Source: Bradyrhizobium cenepequi (lineage in GTDB: Bacteria; Pseudomonadota; Alphaproteobacteria; Rhizobiales; Xanthobacteraceae). From it: a stretch of 64,000 nt of DNA. Shown here piece after piece: positions 50,376-59,667 of this stretch. The DNA lies in NCBI RefSeq assembly GCF_020329485.1, contig NZ_JAGKJI010000023.1:1-64000 (forward strand), in the 5' to 3' direction. The position numbers and the translations under genes were made by a program. Below the pieces are notes generated by a model that was not told the DNA's origin, searched no databases, and was given only the letters and a program-made list of their open reading frames with translations. Within the stretch, counting starts at the first letter, position 1. Every line of letters starts with the position of its first letter.

Positions 50376-51287
50376 GTGCGCGGGGTTTTTGTCGACGCCA
50401 ATGAATCGCTTGCGGTGATCTTCGAGCGGCTGGAGAAATCGGGCGATCCCAAGGTGCGCATCCACCGCGATCCGGATGTCACGTCCGATCAGCTGCCGAA
50501 AATGCTCGACGGCGCCGAGATCGCCGTCGTCGACCACACCGCACTGCCGACCGACATCGCTAAGCAGTGCACCGGGCTGAAGCACGTCGTGTTCCTCGGC
50601 ACCGGCGCGCGCAGCTACATGAATCCGGAGGAACTCGCCGAGCTCGGCATCTCCGTGCATCTGATCAAGGGCTATGGCGACACCGCCGTCGCGGAATCCG
50701 CCATCGCGCTGATGTGGGCCTCTGCGCGCGTGCTGGCGCAGATGGACCGCGAGATGCGCGGCGGCAACTGGCTGCGCGAAGACGGCATGCAGCTCACCGG
50801 CAAGACGCTTGGCCTGATCGGCTTCGGCGGCATCGCGGCTGAAGTCGCGCGCATTGCGTCGGGCTCAGGCATGAAGGTGATCGCCTGGAATCGCTCGCCG
50901 AAGAACCGTCCGGGCGTCGACTTCGTCGATCTCGACACGCTGCTCGCGCAGAGCCATGTCGTCTCGCTGCATCTTCTGCTCAACGACGACACCCGCGGCT
51001 TCATCACCCGCGAGCGCATCGCCACGATGAAGCCGGGCGTCATCTTCATCAACACCGCCCGCGCTGCCATCGTCGACGAGGCTGCGATGATCGATGCGCT
51101 GAAGTCCGGCCACATCCGCCACGCCGGTCTCGACGTCTTCAACATCGAGCCGCTGCCTGCAGATCACGAGCTGACGAAGCTGCCCAACGTCACGCTCTCG
51201 GCGCATTCCGCCTTCCGCACGCCGGAAGCAAGCGAGAACCTCCTGCAAGCAGCGTGGGAGCATTGCCGACGGATTGTGAAGTCGTAG
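50376..51287 (+). CDS. D-2-hydroxyacid dehydrogenase family protein
   Basis: 303 residues. NAD-binding loop GLIGFGGIAAEVARIA, the catalytic arginine in NTARAAIVDE, glutamate in DVFNIEPLP and histidine in LSAHSAFRTPEA form the usual Arg-Glu-His set. Family members reduce 2-oxoacids or oxidise D-2-hydroxyacids, including phosphoglycerate and hydroxypyruvate. GTG 50376 has CGGAGA 8 nt upstream. Downstream lies a repeat and the convergent tartrate-type dehydrogenase. Confidence 0.9.
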   Translation: MRGVFVDANESLAVIFERLEKSGDPKVRIHRDPDVTSDQLPKMLDGAEIAVVDHTALPTDIAKQCTGLKHVVFLGTGARSYMNPEELAELGISVHLIKGYGDTAVAESAIALMWASARVLAQMDREMRGGNWLREDGMQLTGKTLGLIGFGGIAAEVARIASGSGMKVIAWNRSPKNRPGVDFVDLDTLLAQSHVVSLHLLLNDDTRGFITRERIATMKPGVIFINTARAAIVDEAAMIDALKSGHIRHAGLDVFNIEPLPADHELTKLPNVTLSAHSAFRTPEASENLLQAAWEHCRRIVKS

Positions 51288-51330
51288 GGTGGGAAAAGCG
51301 AAGCGTGACCGCCTCGCACTAAAGCCAACC

Positions 51331-51434
51331 CCTCATGGTGAGGAGGCGTGCAGCGCCGTCTCGAACCATGAGGCCCCGATCTCGCCTGCGGCCATCCTTC
51401 GAGACGCGCGCGATGCGCGCTCCTCAGGATGAGG
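51331..51434. repeat. family C inverted repeat
   Basis: 104 bp (CCTCATGGTGAGGAGGCGTG ... GCGCTCCTCAGGATGAGG) between convergent dehydrogenase genes. A short family D-like fragment (GTAGGGTGGGAAAAGCGAAG, about 51285) precedes it and begins at the stop codon of the D-2-hydroxyacid dehydrogenase gene. Confidence 0.85.
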
Positions 51435-51452
51435 GCGGCGCGGGCGGAAGCA

Positions 51453-52532
51453 TCAACCCACCATCTCCGCCACGGCCTTGCCGCAGGCGACCGTGTCGGC
51501 GTTGCCGCCGAGGTCGCGGGTGCGGAGCGTGCGTTCGCCGAGCGTGCGTTCGATCGCGCCGACGATCGCGTCCGATGCCTGCTTCTCGCCGAGATGCTCC
51601 AGCATCATCGCGCCCGACCAGATCATGCCGATCGGGTTCGCGATGCCCTGTCCGGCGATGTCGGGCGCCGAGCCGTGCACGGGTTCGAACACCGAGGGGA
51701 AATCGCCTTCCGGATTGATGTTGCCCGACGGAGCAATACCGATGGTGCCGGTGCACGCAGGGCCGAGATCGGAGAGGATATCCCCGAACAGGTTGGAGCC
51801 GACCACGACATCGAACCAATCCGGATGCAGCACAAAGTTCGCGGTCAGGATGTCGATGTGGTACTTGTCCCACTTCACGGATGGATACTTCTTCGCCATC
51901 GCTTCCACGCGCTCGTCCCAATACGGCATGGTGATCGAGATGCCGTTCGACTTGGTCGCTGAGGTCAGATGCTTCTTCGGCCGCGACTGCGCGAGGTCGA
52001 AGGCGAATTTCAGGATGCGCTCGACGCCGATGCGCGTCATCACCGTCTGCTGCGTCACAAACTCACGCTCGGTGTCCGGGAACATCCGTCCCCCGACCGA
52101 TGAATATTCGCCCTCGGTGTTCTCGCGCACTACCCAGAAATCGATATCGCCGGGCTTGCGGTTCGCGAGCGGCGACGGCACGCCGGGCATCAGCCGCACC
52201 GGACGGAGATTGACGTACTGATCGAACTCGCGGCGGAACTTGATGAGCGAGCCCCACAGCGAGACATGATCCGGAATCTTGGCCGGCCAACCGACCGCGC
52301 CGAAATAGATCGCGTCGTGCTTGCCGATCTTCTCCTTCCAGTCGTCAGGCATCATCTGGCCGTGCTTCTCGTAATAGTCGTACGAGGCGAAATCGAAATG
52401 GTCGAACTGCACGGCGACGCCATGTTTCTTCGCGGCGGCCTCGAGCACGCGCAGGCCCTCCGGCATCACCTCCTTACCGATGCCATCGCCAGGAATGACT
52501 GCGATCCGATACTGCTTCTTTGCGTTGGCCAT
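51453..52532 (-). CDS. tartrate dehydrogenase / D-malate dehydrogenase (decarboxylating) family
   Basis: 359 residues of the isopropylmalate/isocitrate dehydrogenase superfamily: AVIPGDGIGKEVMPE opening, VVRENTEGEYSSVGG, and NLFGDILSDLGPACTGTIGIAPSGNIN with metal aspartates, closing with EPVHGSAPDIAGQGIANPIG. The 2-oxidation and decarboxylation of D-malate or tartrate with NAD+ fits best (DmlA/TtuC type). No leuC/leuD neighbours, so not leucine biosynthesis. AAGGG precedes ATG 52532. Confidence 0.9.
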   Translation of the reverse strand: MANAKKQYRIAVIPGDGIGKEVMPEGLRVLEAAAKKHGVAVQFDHFDFASYDYYEKHGQMMPDDWKEKIGKHDAIYFGAVGWPAKIPDHVSLWGSLIKFRREFDQYVNLRPVRLMPGVPSPLANRKPGDIDFWVVRENTEGEYSSVGGRMFPDTEREFVTQQTVMTRIGVERILKFAFDLAQSRPKKHLTSATKSNGISITMPYWDERVEAMAKKYPSVKWDKYHIDILTANFVLHPDWFDVVVGSNLFGDILSDLGPACTGTIGIAPSGNINPEGDFPSVFEPVHGSAPDIAGQGIANPIGMIWSGAMMLEHLGEKQASDAIVGAIERTLGERTLRTRDLGGNADTVACGKAVAEMVG

Positions 52533-52705
52533 GAAGAACACCCTTGTGATTTGCCCGGCTTGAGGTGCCGTCTATTCTCGCGCCCTGCAATGGACCAAAC
52601 TTCGCCTCGGCGCAACGCTGCACTGCAATGTTGACCGCGGGGCCACCCGTTGCGTACCAATTCTGCCGATCCCTTCGCGATCTCTCCAACATAGCGAGTA
52701 TTGCC

Positions 52706-53479
52706 ATGGACCTGCACCTGCGCGGCAAGCGCGTCCTGATCACCGGCGCCTCCAAGGGCATCGGCGCGGCCGCCGCCGAAGCCTTTGCCGAGGAAGGCTG
52801 CAACCTGCTGCTGGCCGCCCGCAGCGGCGACCAGTTGAAGGCGCTGGCCGATCGCCTACGCTCGGCCCATCAGATCGATGCCGCCGCGTCGGTCGTCGAC
52901 CTGCGCAAGCCGGAGGATCTGGCGCGGTTGGCGAAAGAGGCCGCCGAGATCGACATCCTCGTCAACAACGCCGGCGACATCCCCGGCGGCTCCATCGACA
53001 AGATCGATGAGGCGACCTGGCGGCACGCCTGGGAACTCAAGGTGTTCGGCTACATCAATCTCACCCGCGCGATCTACGCGCAGATGAAGGCGCGTGGCGG
53101 TGGCGTGATCATCAACGATATCGGCGCCGCCGGAGAGAAATTCGACGCCAACTACATCGCCGGCAGCGCCGGCAACGCCGCGCTGATGGCGCTGACCCGC
53201 GCGCTTGGCAGCAAGAGCCTTGCCGACAACATCCGCGTCGTCGGCATCAACCCTGGCCCGGTCGGCACCGACCGGCATGTCACGTTGCTCAAGACCCGCG
53301 CCAAACATCAGTTCGGCGACGAGAACCGCTACAAGGAATTCCAGAAGACCCTGCCGCTCGGCCGCCCCGCCCACGCGCGCGAGATTGCCGACCTCATGGC
53401 GTTCCTGGCTTCCGACCGTGCGGGTTATACGTCAGGCGTGATCTATACGGTGGATGGCGGCATCAGCGCGGGGTGGTGA
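52706..53479 (+). CDS. SDR family protein with a degraded catalytic site
   Basis: 257 residues. The nucleotide loop ITGASKGIG and VNNAG are intact, as is the C-terminal VDGGI. Tyr150 is present, but the lysine four residues on is Ser154 (YIAGSAGN), and the catalytic serine region reads INDIGAAG, with no serine at the normal position. It should bind NAD(P)(H) but may not be a normal dehydrogenase. Start ATG 52706 has only a weak ribosome site (AGCGAG). The 173 bp between this gene and the divergent tartrate-type dehydrogenase hold no repeat. Confidence 0.8.
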   Translation: MDLHLRGKRVLITGASKGIGAAAAEAFAEEGCNLLLAARSGDQLKALADRLRSAHQIDAAASVVDLRKPEDLARLAKEAAEIDILVNNAGDIPGGSIDKIDEATWRHAWELKVFGYINLTRAIYAQMKARGGGVIINDIGAAGEKFDANYIAGSAGNAALMALTRALGSKSLADNIRVVGINPGPVGTDRHVTLLKTRAKHQFGDENRYKEFQKTLPLGRPAHAREIADLMAFLASDRAGYTSGVIYTVDGGISAGW

Positions 53480-53486
53480 TGTTACC

Positions 53487-53604
53487 GTCATTGCGAGGAG
53501 CGAAGCGACGAAGCAATCCATCCCTCTGCAAGCGGAGACGTGGATTGCTTCGCGGAGCCTGTCATCGGGCGGCGCTTTGCGCCGACCCGGTGGCTCGCAA
53601 TGAC
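53487..53604. repeat. family B inverted repeat (long form)
   Basis: 118 bp, matching 20258-20375 in inverted orientation, including the GGGCGGCGC...GCCGACCCGG loop part. Located between convergent genes. Confidence 0.9.
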
Positions 53605-53612
53605 GGGTGGTC

Positions 53613-54458
53613 CTAGTCGCCGTCGCACAACTGCCGGATCAGCGCCGTGATCCGGCCCTTCGGCGACATGATCTCGTTCATGATTGAAAAATGGTCGGCG
53701 CCGGGAATCTCCTCATACATCACCGGCAATCCATGATTGGCGCGATGCCCGGCGAAATCTGCGGTCTGCTTGCGCAGGAGCGGCAGTTCGGCGCTGCCGA
53801 CCACGAGCGACAATGGCTTCAGCGGCCCGCCCGACTGCTGCATCGGTGAATTGCGGTGGGAGGCGGCCTCGTCGAGGCCGAGCTTGACGTTGAGATAGCT
53901 CAGCCGGATCGGCTCGAGATCATAGATGCCGCTGATCGCGACGCCTGCCCGCACATGCGGGTTTGACAGCGCCAGCGCGGTCAGATGCCCGCCTGCCGAC
54001 CAGCCGGACACGACGAGCCCGCCGTCGGCCGCGCCCAGCGCCGGCAATTGCTTGGCGAGAAAGTCGGCGCCGGCATGAATTTCCGCGACGATGTCGTCAA
54101 GCGTCGCCTCCGGCGCGAGCGTATAGCCGATCAGCGCGACATTGATGCCTTGCGCCATCGGCCCTTCGGCCATCACTGTGAAGAACTCCTTCGACCGCAT
54201 CTGCCAATAGCCGCCGTGGATGAACAGCAGCGTTGGCGCGCGCTCGCCCGCCTTGAGGAAATCGATGCGGTTGCGCTCGCGCGGGCCGTAACGGAGGTCG
54301 ATATGATGGGGATAGCGCTTGCGCAGCTCGGCCGAACGCCGGCCCCAGCCGTCAACGATATCACCGCTGCCTGCAACTGCGGCACCGTTGTTGAGGCCGC
54401 GGTCGCGCTCCTCCTGACTCATGGCGCGCCAGTCGAGCGCCGAGAAGGGTATCGTCAT
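53613..54458 (-). CDS. alpha/beta hydrolase, arylformamidase (kynurenine formamidase)-like
   Basis: 281 residues. Oxyanion motif HGGYWQMRSKEFF, nucleophile serine in GWSAGGHLTAL, catalytic histidine in GADHFSIMNE near the C-terminus. HGGxW with GxSAGG is the pattern of arylformamidases and related esterases. ATG 54458 gives MTIPFSALDW; GGGAG lies about 9 nt upstream. Divergent from the amidase at 54555. No tryptophan-degradation gene is near, so the specific activity is unproven. Confidence 0.82.
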   Translation of the reverse strand: MTIPFSALDWRAMSQEERDRGLNNGAAVAGSGDIVDGWGRRSAELRKRYPHHIDLRYGPRERNRIDFLKAGERAPTLLFIHGGYWQMRSKEFFTVMAEGPMAQGINVALIGYTLAPEATLDDIVAEIHAGADFLAKQLPALGAADGGLVVSGWSAGGHLTALALSNPHVRAGVAISGIYDLEPIRLSYLNVKLGLDEAASHRNSPMQQSGGPLKPLSLVVGSAELPLLRKQTADFAGHRANHGLPVMYEEIPGADHFSIMNEIMSPKGRITALIRQLCDGD

Positions 54459-54487
54459 CAGCAAATCTCCCGTTCCAGCTATTCCCC

Positions 54488-54527
54488 AGCACGTTTTCAC
54501 TTTTCCGAAAAATGGTCTAGAGCACTA
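54488..54527. repeat. diverged fragment related to family G
   Basis: GCACGTTTTCACTTTTCCG, then GGTCTAGAGCA, resembling the right half of 47099-47170. It lies in the promoter gap of two divergent genes. Confidence 0.5.
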
Positions 54528-54554
54528 CTCCTCCGCTGCCACGAACTGCAATCA

Positions 54555-55988
54555 ATGGAGATGCAAGTGACGGACCAACGCCTGGTGCGGGAGAGCGCCT
54601 GCACAATCGTCGACAAATTGCAAACCGGCGAGGTCACCCCGCTCGACCTGCTCGATATCCTGGAAAAACGGATCGCCGAGGTCGATGACAAGGTCAACGC
54701 GCTCCCGATCCTGTGCTTCGATCGCGCGCGGAAACACGCCAAGGCACTGATGCAGAAGCCGGCCGCCGAGCGCGGCCTGCTCGCCGGCATGCCGGTGCCA
54801 ATCAAGGATCTCTTCAACGTTGAGGGCGTGCTCAATACGCAGGGATCGCCGATCTTCAAGGACACCGTCGCTACCCGATCCGACATCGTCGTGACGCATC
54901 TGGAGACGAATGGCGGCGTGGTCTACGCCAAGTCGAACACGCCGGAATTCGGAGCCGGCGCCAACACCTTCAATGAAGTGTTCGGCGCGACCTTGAACCC
55001 CTGGGATACATCACGCTCGGCCGCCGGCTCTTCCGGCGGAGCGGCGGTTGCGCTTGCAACCGGAATGGCGTGGCTTGCCCACGGCACCGACATGGGTGGA
55101 TCGTTGCGCAATCCAGCCAGTTTCTGCGGCATCGTCGGAATGCGGCCCAGCATCGGCCGCGTCGCTCACACGCCGAGCGCCATGATCGATCGCAATCTGA
55201 CCGTCCACGGTCCGATGGCGCGTAACGTCGAGGATCTCGCGCTGCTGCTCGACGCGATGAGCGGCGAGTATGCTGCCGACCCGCTGTCGCTGCCGGCGCC
55301 GACGACGTCGTTCCTCTCAGCGACGCGCTCCGGCAGGAAACCGAAACGCATCGCCTATTCGCCTGACCTCGGCATCACGCCCGTCGATCCGCAAATCAGG
55401 GCTGTTACGCGCAAGGCGGCGGAACGCTTTGCCGAAGCCGGCGCCATCGTCGAAGAGGCGCATCCCGACCTCAGCGAAGCCCATGAATGTTTCCACGTGC
55501 TGCGCGCTTTCGACTTCGCGGTCACCAAAGCGGCGCTGCTCCGCACCAAACGCGACCTGCTCAAGCCGGAGGTGATCTGGAACATCGAGGAAGGCTTGAA
55601 GTTGACGGTCGAACAGATCGAGCGCGCGGAGGCCCAGCGCGTCGCGATGACGGCACGCACACTCGAATTCTTCGGAACCTACGACCTGTTGCTGGCGCCC
55701 GCGACCATCGTCGCGCCGTTCCCGATCGAGAACCGCTATGTCGCCGAATGCGACGGCAAGAAATTCGACAACTACGTCCAGTGGCTCGGCATCGTCTATG
55801 CGATCACACTTGCGTGTTGTCCGGCGCTGTCCCTGCCCTGCGGCTTCACCGCCTCCGGCCTGCCAGTCGGATTGCAGGTGGTGGCGCCGCCGCGCGGCGA
55901 GGCGCAGCTATTGGCCGGCGCGAGAGTGCTGGAGGATATTCTGGGCGTGCGCGGCACCACACCGATCGATCCGAGGGCGCCGAGATAG
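54555..55988 (+). CDS. amidase signature family amidohydrolase (second copy)
   Basis: 477 residues. Triad: lysine in GMPVPIKDLFN, cis-serine in AGSSGGAAVA and nucleophile serine in HGTDMGGSLRNPASF. It is clearly distinct in sequence from the amidase at 5123-6472. Starts: ATG 54555, ATG 54561, or GTG 54567, which has GGAG 6 nt upstream and may be the true start. Substrate unknown; it could release acids or amines for the adjacent importer and permease systems. Confidence 0.87.
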   Translation: MEMQVTDQRLVRESACTIVDKLQTGEVTPLDLLDILEKRIAEVDDKVNALPILCFDRARKHAKALMQKPAAERGLLAGMPVPIKDLFNVEGVLNTQGSPIFKDTVATRSDIVVTHLETNGGVVYAKSNTPEFGAGANTFNEVFGATLNPWDTSRSAAGSSGGAAVALATGMAWLAHGTDMGGSLRNPASFCGIVGMRPSIGRVAHTPSAMIDRNLTVHGPMARNVEDLALLLDAMSGEYAADPLSLPAPTTSFLSATRSGRKPKRIAYSPDLGITPVDPQIRAVTRKAAERFAEAGAIVEEAHPDLSEAHECFHVLRAFDFAVTKAALLRTKRDLLKPEVIWNIEEGLKLTVEQIERAEAQRVAMTARTLEFFGTYDLLLAPATIVAPFPIENRYVAECDGKKFDNYVQWLGIVYAITLACCPALSLPCGFTASGLPVGLQVVAPPRGEAQLLAGARVLEDILGVRGTTPIDPRAPR

Positions 55989-56017
55989 GCGTTCCGTTCC
56001 GCGCTACTGCTCTCTCC

Positions 56018-56114
56018 CCTCATGGTGAGGAGGCGCGCAGCGCCGTCTCGAACCATGAGGCCCGACCGTGCCCTCATCCTTCGAGACGCCGCTTCGCGGC
56101 TCCTCAGGATGAGG
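56018..56114. repeat. family C inverted repeat
   Basis: 97 bp (CCTCATGGTGAGGAGGCGCG ... CGGCTCCTCAGGATGAGG) between amidase and permease genes, both on plus. Confidence 0.85.
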
Positions 56115-56249
56115 AGCAAGAGCGGTGGCTGACGCGCCCATCGGCGATTGCGCTGGCGATATTTGACATGCTACGCGGGCCGCAGCCGCTCCCGGCGTCG
56201 TGAAGTGTGCCGGGCGGGATAATCAAATTGCCGTGCGTGGAGTTCCGAT

Positions 56250-57572
56250 ATGACAGATCAGGCCGCCAGGATCGCCGACGAGTCCCTCGACATTCAGGAC
56301 GTCGAACGTCGCATCAAGGCGATCTTCATCGGCTCGGTCGGCAACCTCGTCGAATGGTACGACTTCTACGCCTACACCGCCTTCGCGCTGTATTTCGCGC
56401 CGGCGTTCTTTCCTGGCCACGATCCGGTGGTGCAGCAGCTCAATGCGGCCGTGATATTCGCCGCGACCTTCCTGATGCGGCCGCTCGGTGGCTGGCTGTT
56501 CGGCTTCATCGCCGACCGCTACGGGCGGCGGCTGTCGCTCACGGTTTCCGTGGTCTGCATGTGCTTCGGCTCGCTGATCATCGCGGTGACGCCGACCTAC
56601 GCCACGATCGGCTTTGCCGCGCCCATGATCCTTGCGGTGGCGCGCGTGATCGAAGGTCTCAGTCTCGGCGGCGAATATGGCGCGAGCGCCACCTATCTCA
56701 GCGAGGTCGCCGACGCCAAGAATCGCGGTTTCTATTCGAGCTTCCAATACGTCACCTTGATTGGTGGCCAGCTCACCGCGATCATCGTGCTGCTGTTGTT
56801 GCAGAAGGTATTCCTGACGCCGGAAGAGCTGAGGGACTGGGGCTGGCGGATTCCCTTCGCGATCGGTGCAGCACTTGCCGTGATCGCAGCGGTCATGCGG
56901 CGCAGCCTGCAGGAGACCGACGCATTCGAGGAAGCCAAGAAGGTCAGCAAGCCAAGCGGCTCGATCACAAAGCTCCTGAACTACCCGCGCGAACTGCTGC
57001 TGGTGGTCGGGCTGACCGCCGGAGGAACCGCGGCGTTCTACACCTTCACCACCTATATGCAGACCTTCGTCAAATTGTCGGTCGGCCTCACCGAGGATCA
57101 GACCACGTTCGTGATCTTCGGCTCGCTGATCTTCGCAACCATTCTGCAGCCGCTTTACGGCGCGCTGTCCGACCGCATCGGCCGCAAGCCGCTGCTGATC
57201 TTCTTCGGCGTCGTCGGCACGATTTCGACCGTGCCGATCCTGACCACGCTGAAAGACGCCAACTCGCCTTTCGTCGCGTTCCTCTTGATCTGCGCCGCCT
57301 GGATCTTCACCGCCGGCTACACCTCGATCAACGCCGTGGTGAAGGCCGAACTGTTCCCGACCAATGTCCGCGCGCTCGGGGTCGGCCTGCCCTATGCGAT
57401 CACCGTGTCTCTGTTCGGCGGCACGGCACCGGCGATTGCGCTCTATTTCAAGAGCCTCGGGCACGAACAATGGTTCTACTACTACCTCAGCGGCATGATC
57501 TTCCTCTCGCTCCTGATCTATGCAACCATGCGCGATACCAAGCGTGAATCGGCGATGCATCGCCACGAGTGA
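56250..57572 (+). CDS. MFS transporter, metabolite:H+ symporter (MHS) family
   Basis: 440 residues, twelve membrane segments. N-terminal GNLVEWYDFYAYTAFALYF, RPLGGWLFGFIADRYGRRLSL (motif A) and GLSLGGEYGASATYLSEVA are diagnostic of the MHS (KgtP/ShiA/ProP) family, importers of dicarboxylates, 2-oxoacids, aromatic acids or betaines with protons. GTGGAG precedes ATG 56250. The oxidoreductase gene follows by 25 nt. Confidence 0.92.
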   Translation: MTDQAARIADESLDIQDVERRIKAIFIGSVGNLVEWYDFYAYTAFALYFAPAFFPGHDPVVQQLNAAVIFAATFLMRPLGGWLFGFIADRYGRRLSLTVSVVCMCFGSLIIAVTPTYATIGFAAPMILAVARVIEGLSLGGEYGASATYLSEVADAKNRGFYSSFQYVTLIGGQLTAIIVLLLLQKVFLTPEELRDWGWRIPFAIGAALAVIAAVMRRSLQETDAFEEAKKVSKPSGSITKLLNYPRELLLVVGLTAGGTAAFYTFTTYMQTFVKLSVGLTEDQTTFVIFGSLIFATILQPLYGALSDRIGRKPLLIFFGVVGTISTVPILTTLKDANSPFVAFLLICAAWIFTAGYTSINAVVKAELFPTNVRALGVGLPYAITVSLFGGTAPAIALYFKSLGHEQWFYYYLSGMIFLSLLIYATMRDTKRESAMHRHE

Positions 57573-57597
57573 TTGATGGCGCCAAGGTGCACGACAA

Positions 57598-58263
57598 ATG
57601 GCTGACGACCAGGAGCCGCCGCCGGAAAGCAAGCTGACGCGCAGCAAGGAGCGCTGGGCACGCGAGGGCCGCTTCCTCACCGGCAGGATCTCGCGTCCCG
57701 AGGAGCAGCGCCTGCCGCCGGGCCAGCATCTCACCCGCGACTGGCCGACGCTCGATCTCGGATTGACGCCGGAGATTTCCCGCGAGCGCTGGCGGCTCGA
57801 CGTCTATGGCGCGGTGGAGCATCCGGTGTTCTGGGACTGGGCGCAGTTCACCGCGCAGCCGCAGTCGCAATTCGTCTCCGACATCCATTGCGTCACCACA
57901 TGGTCGCGCTACGACAATCAGTGGGAAGGTCTCGCCACCCGCGATCTATTGGCCGCATGCCAGCCCCTTGAGGATGCGCGCTTCGTCGTGCTGCATTCCT
58001 ATGACGGCTACACCACCAATCTGGCGCTGGAGGATTTTGCCACTGAAGACGCGCTGCTCGCCCATAGCTGGTCAGGCAAACCCCTGACCGAGGAGCATGG
58101 CGGCCCGGTGCGGCTCGTGGTGCCGCATCTCTATTTCTGGAAGAGCGCCAAATGGCTGCAGGGGATCGAATTTCTCACCAAGGATGCGCCGGGCTATTGG
58201 GAAGTCCGCGGCTATCACAACCGCGGCGATCCCTGGAAGGAAGAACGTTACTCAGGTGATTGA
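57598..58263 (+). CDS. sulfite-oxidase-fold molybdopterin oxidoreductase, cytoplasmic
   Basis: 221 residues. The molybdenum cysteine is Cys98 in DIHCVTTWSRYDNQWEG, close to the family's HC-x-T-xW pattern; RLVVPHLYFWKSAKW and GYWEVRGYHNRGDPW are the usual C-terminal cofactor-binding parts. Compared with MsrP (YedY) it lacks a Tat signal, so it should stay in the cytoplasm. No MsrQ partner is adjacent. It may reduce or oxidise a small S- or N-oxide; the substrate is unknown. AAGGTG precedes ATG 57598. Confidence 0.88.
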   Translation: MADDQEPPPESKLTRSKERWAREGRFLTGRISRPEEQRLPPGQHLTRDWPTLDLGLTPEISRERWRLDVYGAVEHPVFWDWAQFTAQPQSQFVSDIHCVTTWSRYDNQWEGLATRDLLAACQPLEDARFVVLHSYDGYTTNLALEDFATEDALLAHSWSGKPLTEEHGGPVRLVVPHLYFWKSAKWLQGIEFLTKDAPGYWEVRGYHNRGDPWKEERYSGD

Positions 58264-58282
58264 GTGCGAGCGCGACGCTGGT

Positions 58283-58415
58283 CTTCACCTCTCCCGTAGG
58301 GAGAGGTCGAATTTCGAGCGCGCGAGAAATTCGGGTGAGGGGTTACGCCCTATCGAGGGACCTGAGCCCCTCACCCGGCGCTACGCGCCGACCTCTCCCC
58401 GTGGGAGAGGTGAAG
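58283..58415. repeat. family F inverted repeat
   Basis: 133 bp: CTTCACCTCTCCC ... GGGAGAGGTGAAG outer arms, with AATTTCGAGCGCGCGAGAAATT inner hairpin and the shared CCCTCACCCGGCGCTACGCGCC core. Adjacent to the ribosome site of the next gene. Confidence 0.9.
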
Positions 58416-58430
58416 AAAGGGAGGGTAGCC

Positions 58431-59657
58431 GTGCCGACTGAACGCTTCCAATTCCCAAGCTCGGAAGGACACAAGCTCGCCGCCGCGCTGGATACGCCTG
58501 ACGGCGAGATTCGCAGCTATGCGCTGTTTGCGCATTGCTTCACATGCGGCAAGGACGTACTGGCGGCGAAGCGCATTGCGGTCGCGCTTGCCGCCAAAGG
58601 CATCGCGGTGCTGCGCTTCGATTTTACGGGGCTCGGCTCCAGCGAAGGCGATTTCGCCAATTCGACATTCTCCTCCAACGTCGCCGATCTCGTCGGTGCC
58701 GCCAATCACTTACGCGAAACCCGGAAAGCGCCCGATCTCCTGATCGGCCACAGCCTCGGCGGCGCTGCAATGCTCGCCGCGGCCGCGCAGATCCCGGAAG
58801 CCAAGGCAATTGCCACCATCGCCGCGCCGTCCGATCCGGCCCACGTCACCCATTTGCTCAAGGACCAGGTCGAGAACATCCGCGAGCAAGGCGAAGTCGA
58901 GGTCTCGCTGGCTGGCCGGCCGTTCCGCATCAAGCGCGAATTCCTCGATGATATCGCCGAGCAGAACCTGCTGGCGCAGGTCGCAAAGCTGCACAAGGCG
59001 CTGTTGATCATGCATGCGCCCACCGAAGACACCGTCGGCATCGAGAACGCCACCAAGCTGTTCATCGCGGCAAAGCATCCCAAGAGCTTCGTCTCGCTCG
59101 CCGACGCCGATCACCTCCTCAGCGACAAGCGCGACACCACTTATGCCGCCGATGTCATCGCTGCCTGGTCCGAGCGCTATATCGGGCAAGCCGTGCTCGG
59201 GCCGGCCATAGATCTGACCGAGGTGCCGCGCCACACCGTGGTGCGCGAGACGCGCGACAGCAAGTTCCAGCAGATCGTCACCACCGGCCCGCACCGATTG
59301 CTGGCGGACGAACCTGTGGCGGTCGGCGGGGAGGACTCAGGACCCGGCCCTTACGATCTCGTGCTCGCCGGACTTGGTGCCTGCACCTCGATGACGATGC
59401 GAATGTATGCCGATCGCAAAGCGCTGCCGCTCGACCGCGTCACGGTGACGCTGACGCACAGCAAGATCTACGCCAAGGATTGCGCGGAATGCGAGACGCG
59501 CGAAGGCATGCTCGACCAGATCGACCGTGTCATCAAGATCGAGGGCCCCTCGCTCGATGCCGATCAGCGCAAGCGGCTGATGGAGATCGCCGACAAGTGT
59601 CCGGTGCACCGCACGCTGACATCGGAAGTGCGCATCGTGACGAAGGCGGCGGATTAG
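58431..59657 (+). CDS. fusion of alpha/beta hydrolase and OsmC-type peroxiredoxin
   Basis: 408 residues. N-domain (1-255): alpha/beta hydrolase with Ser108 in GHSLGG, an aspartate region near 210 and histidine in ADADHLLSD. C-domain (about 275-405): OsmC/YhfA fold with Cys318 (GLGACTSMTM) and Cys390 (DKCPVHRTL), the redox pair that reduces organic hydroperoxides. This fusion occurs elsewhere in bacteria; joint action on acyl peroxides or thioesters is plausible but unproven. GTG 58431 has GGGAGGG 6-7 nt upstream; the ORF extending to 58260 is repeat sequence. Confidence 0.9.
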   Translation: MPTERFQFPSSEGHKLAAALDTPDGEIRSYALFAHCFTCGKDVLAAKRIAVALAAKGIAVLRFDFTGLGSSEGDFANSTFSSNVADLVGAANHLRETRKAPDLLIGHSLGGAAMLAAAAQIPEAKAIATIAAPSDPAHVTHLLKDQVENIREQGEVEVSLAGRPFRIKREFLDDIAEQNLLAQVAKLHKALLIMHAPTEDTVGIENATKLFIAAKHPKSFVSLADADHLLSDKRDTTYAADVIAAWSERYIGQAVLGPAIDLTEVPRHTVVRETRDSKFQQIVTTGPHRLLADEPVAVGGEDSGPGPYDLVLAGLGACTSMTMRMYADRKALPLDRVTVTLTHSKIYAKDCAECETREGMLDQIDRVIKIEGPSLDADQRKRLMEIADKCPVHRTLTSEVRIVTKAAD

Positions 59658-59667
59658 CCGGCAGCAC

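Noticed and set aside
51453..52532. 3-isopropylmalate dehydrogenase (leuB)
   Set aside because: No leuA/C/D genes adjacent; overall sequence reads as the tartrate/D-malate dehydrogenase group.
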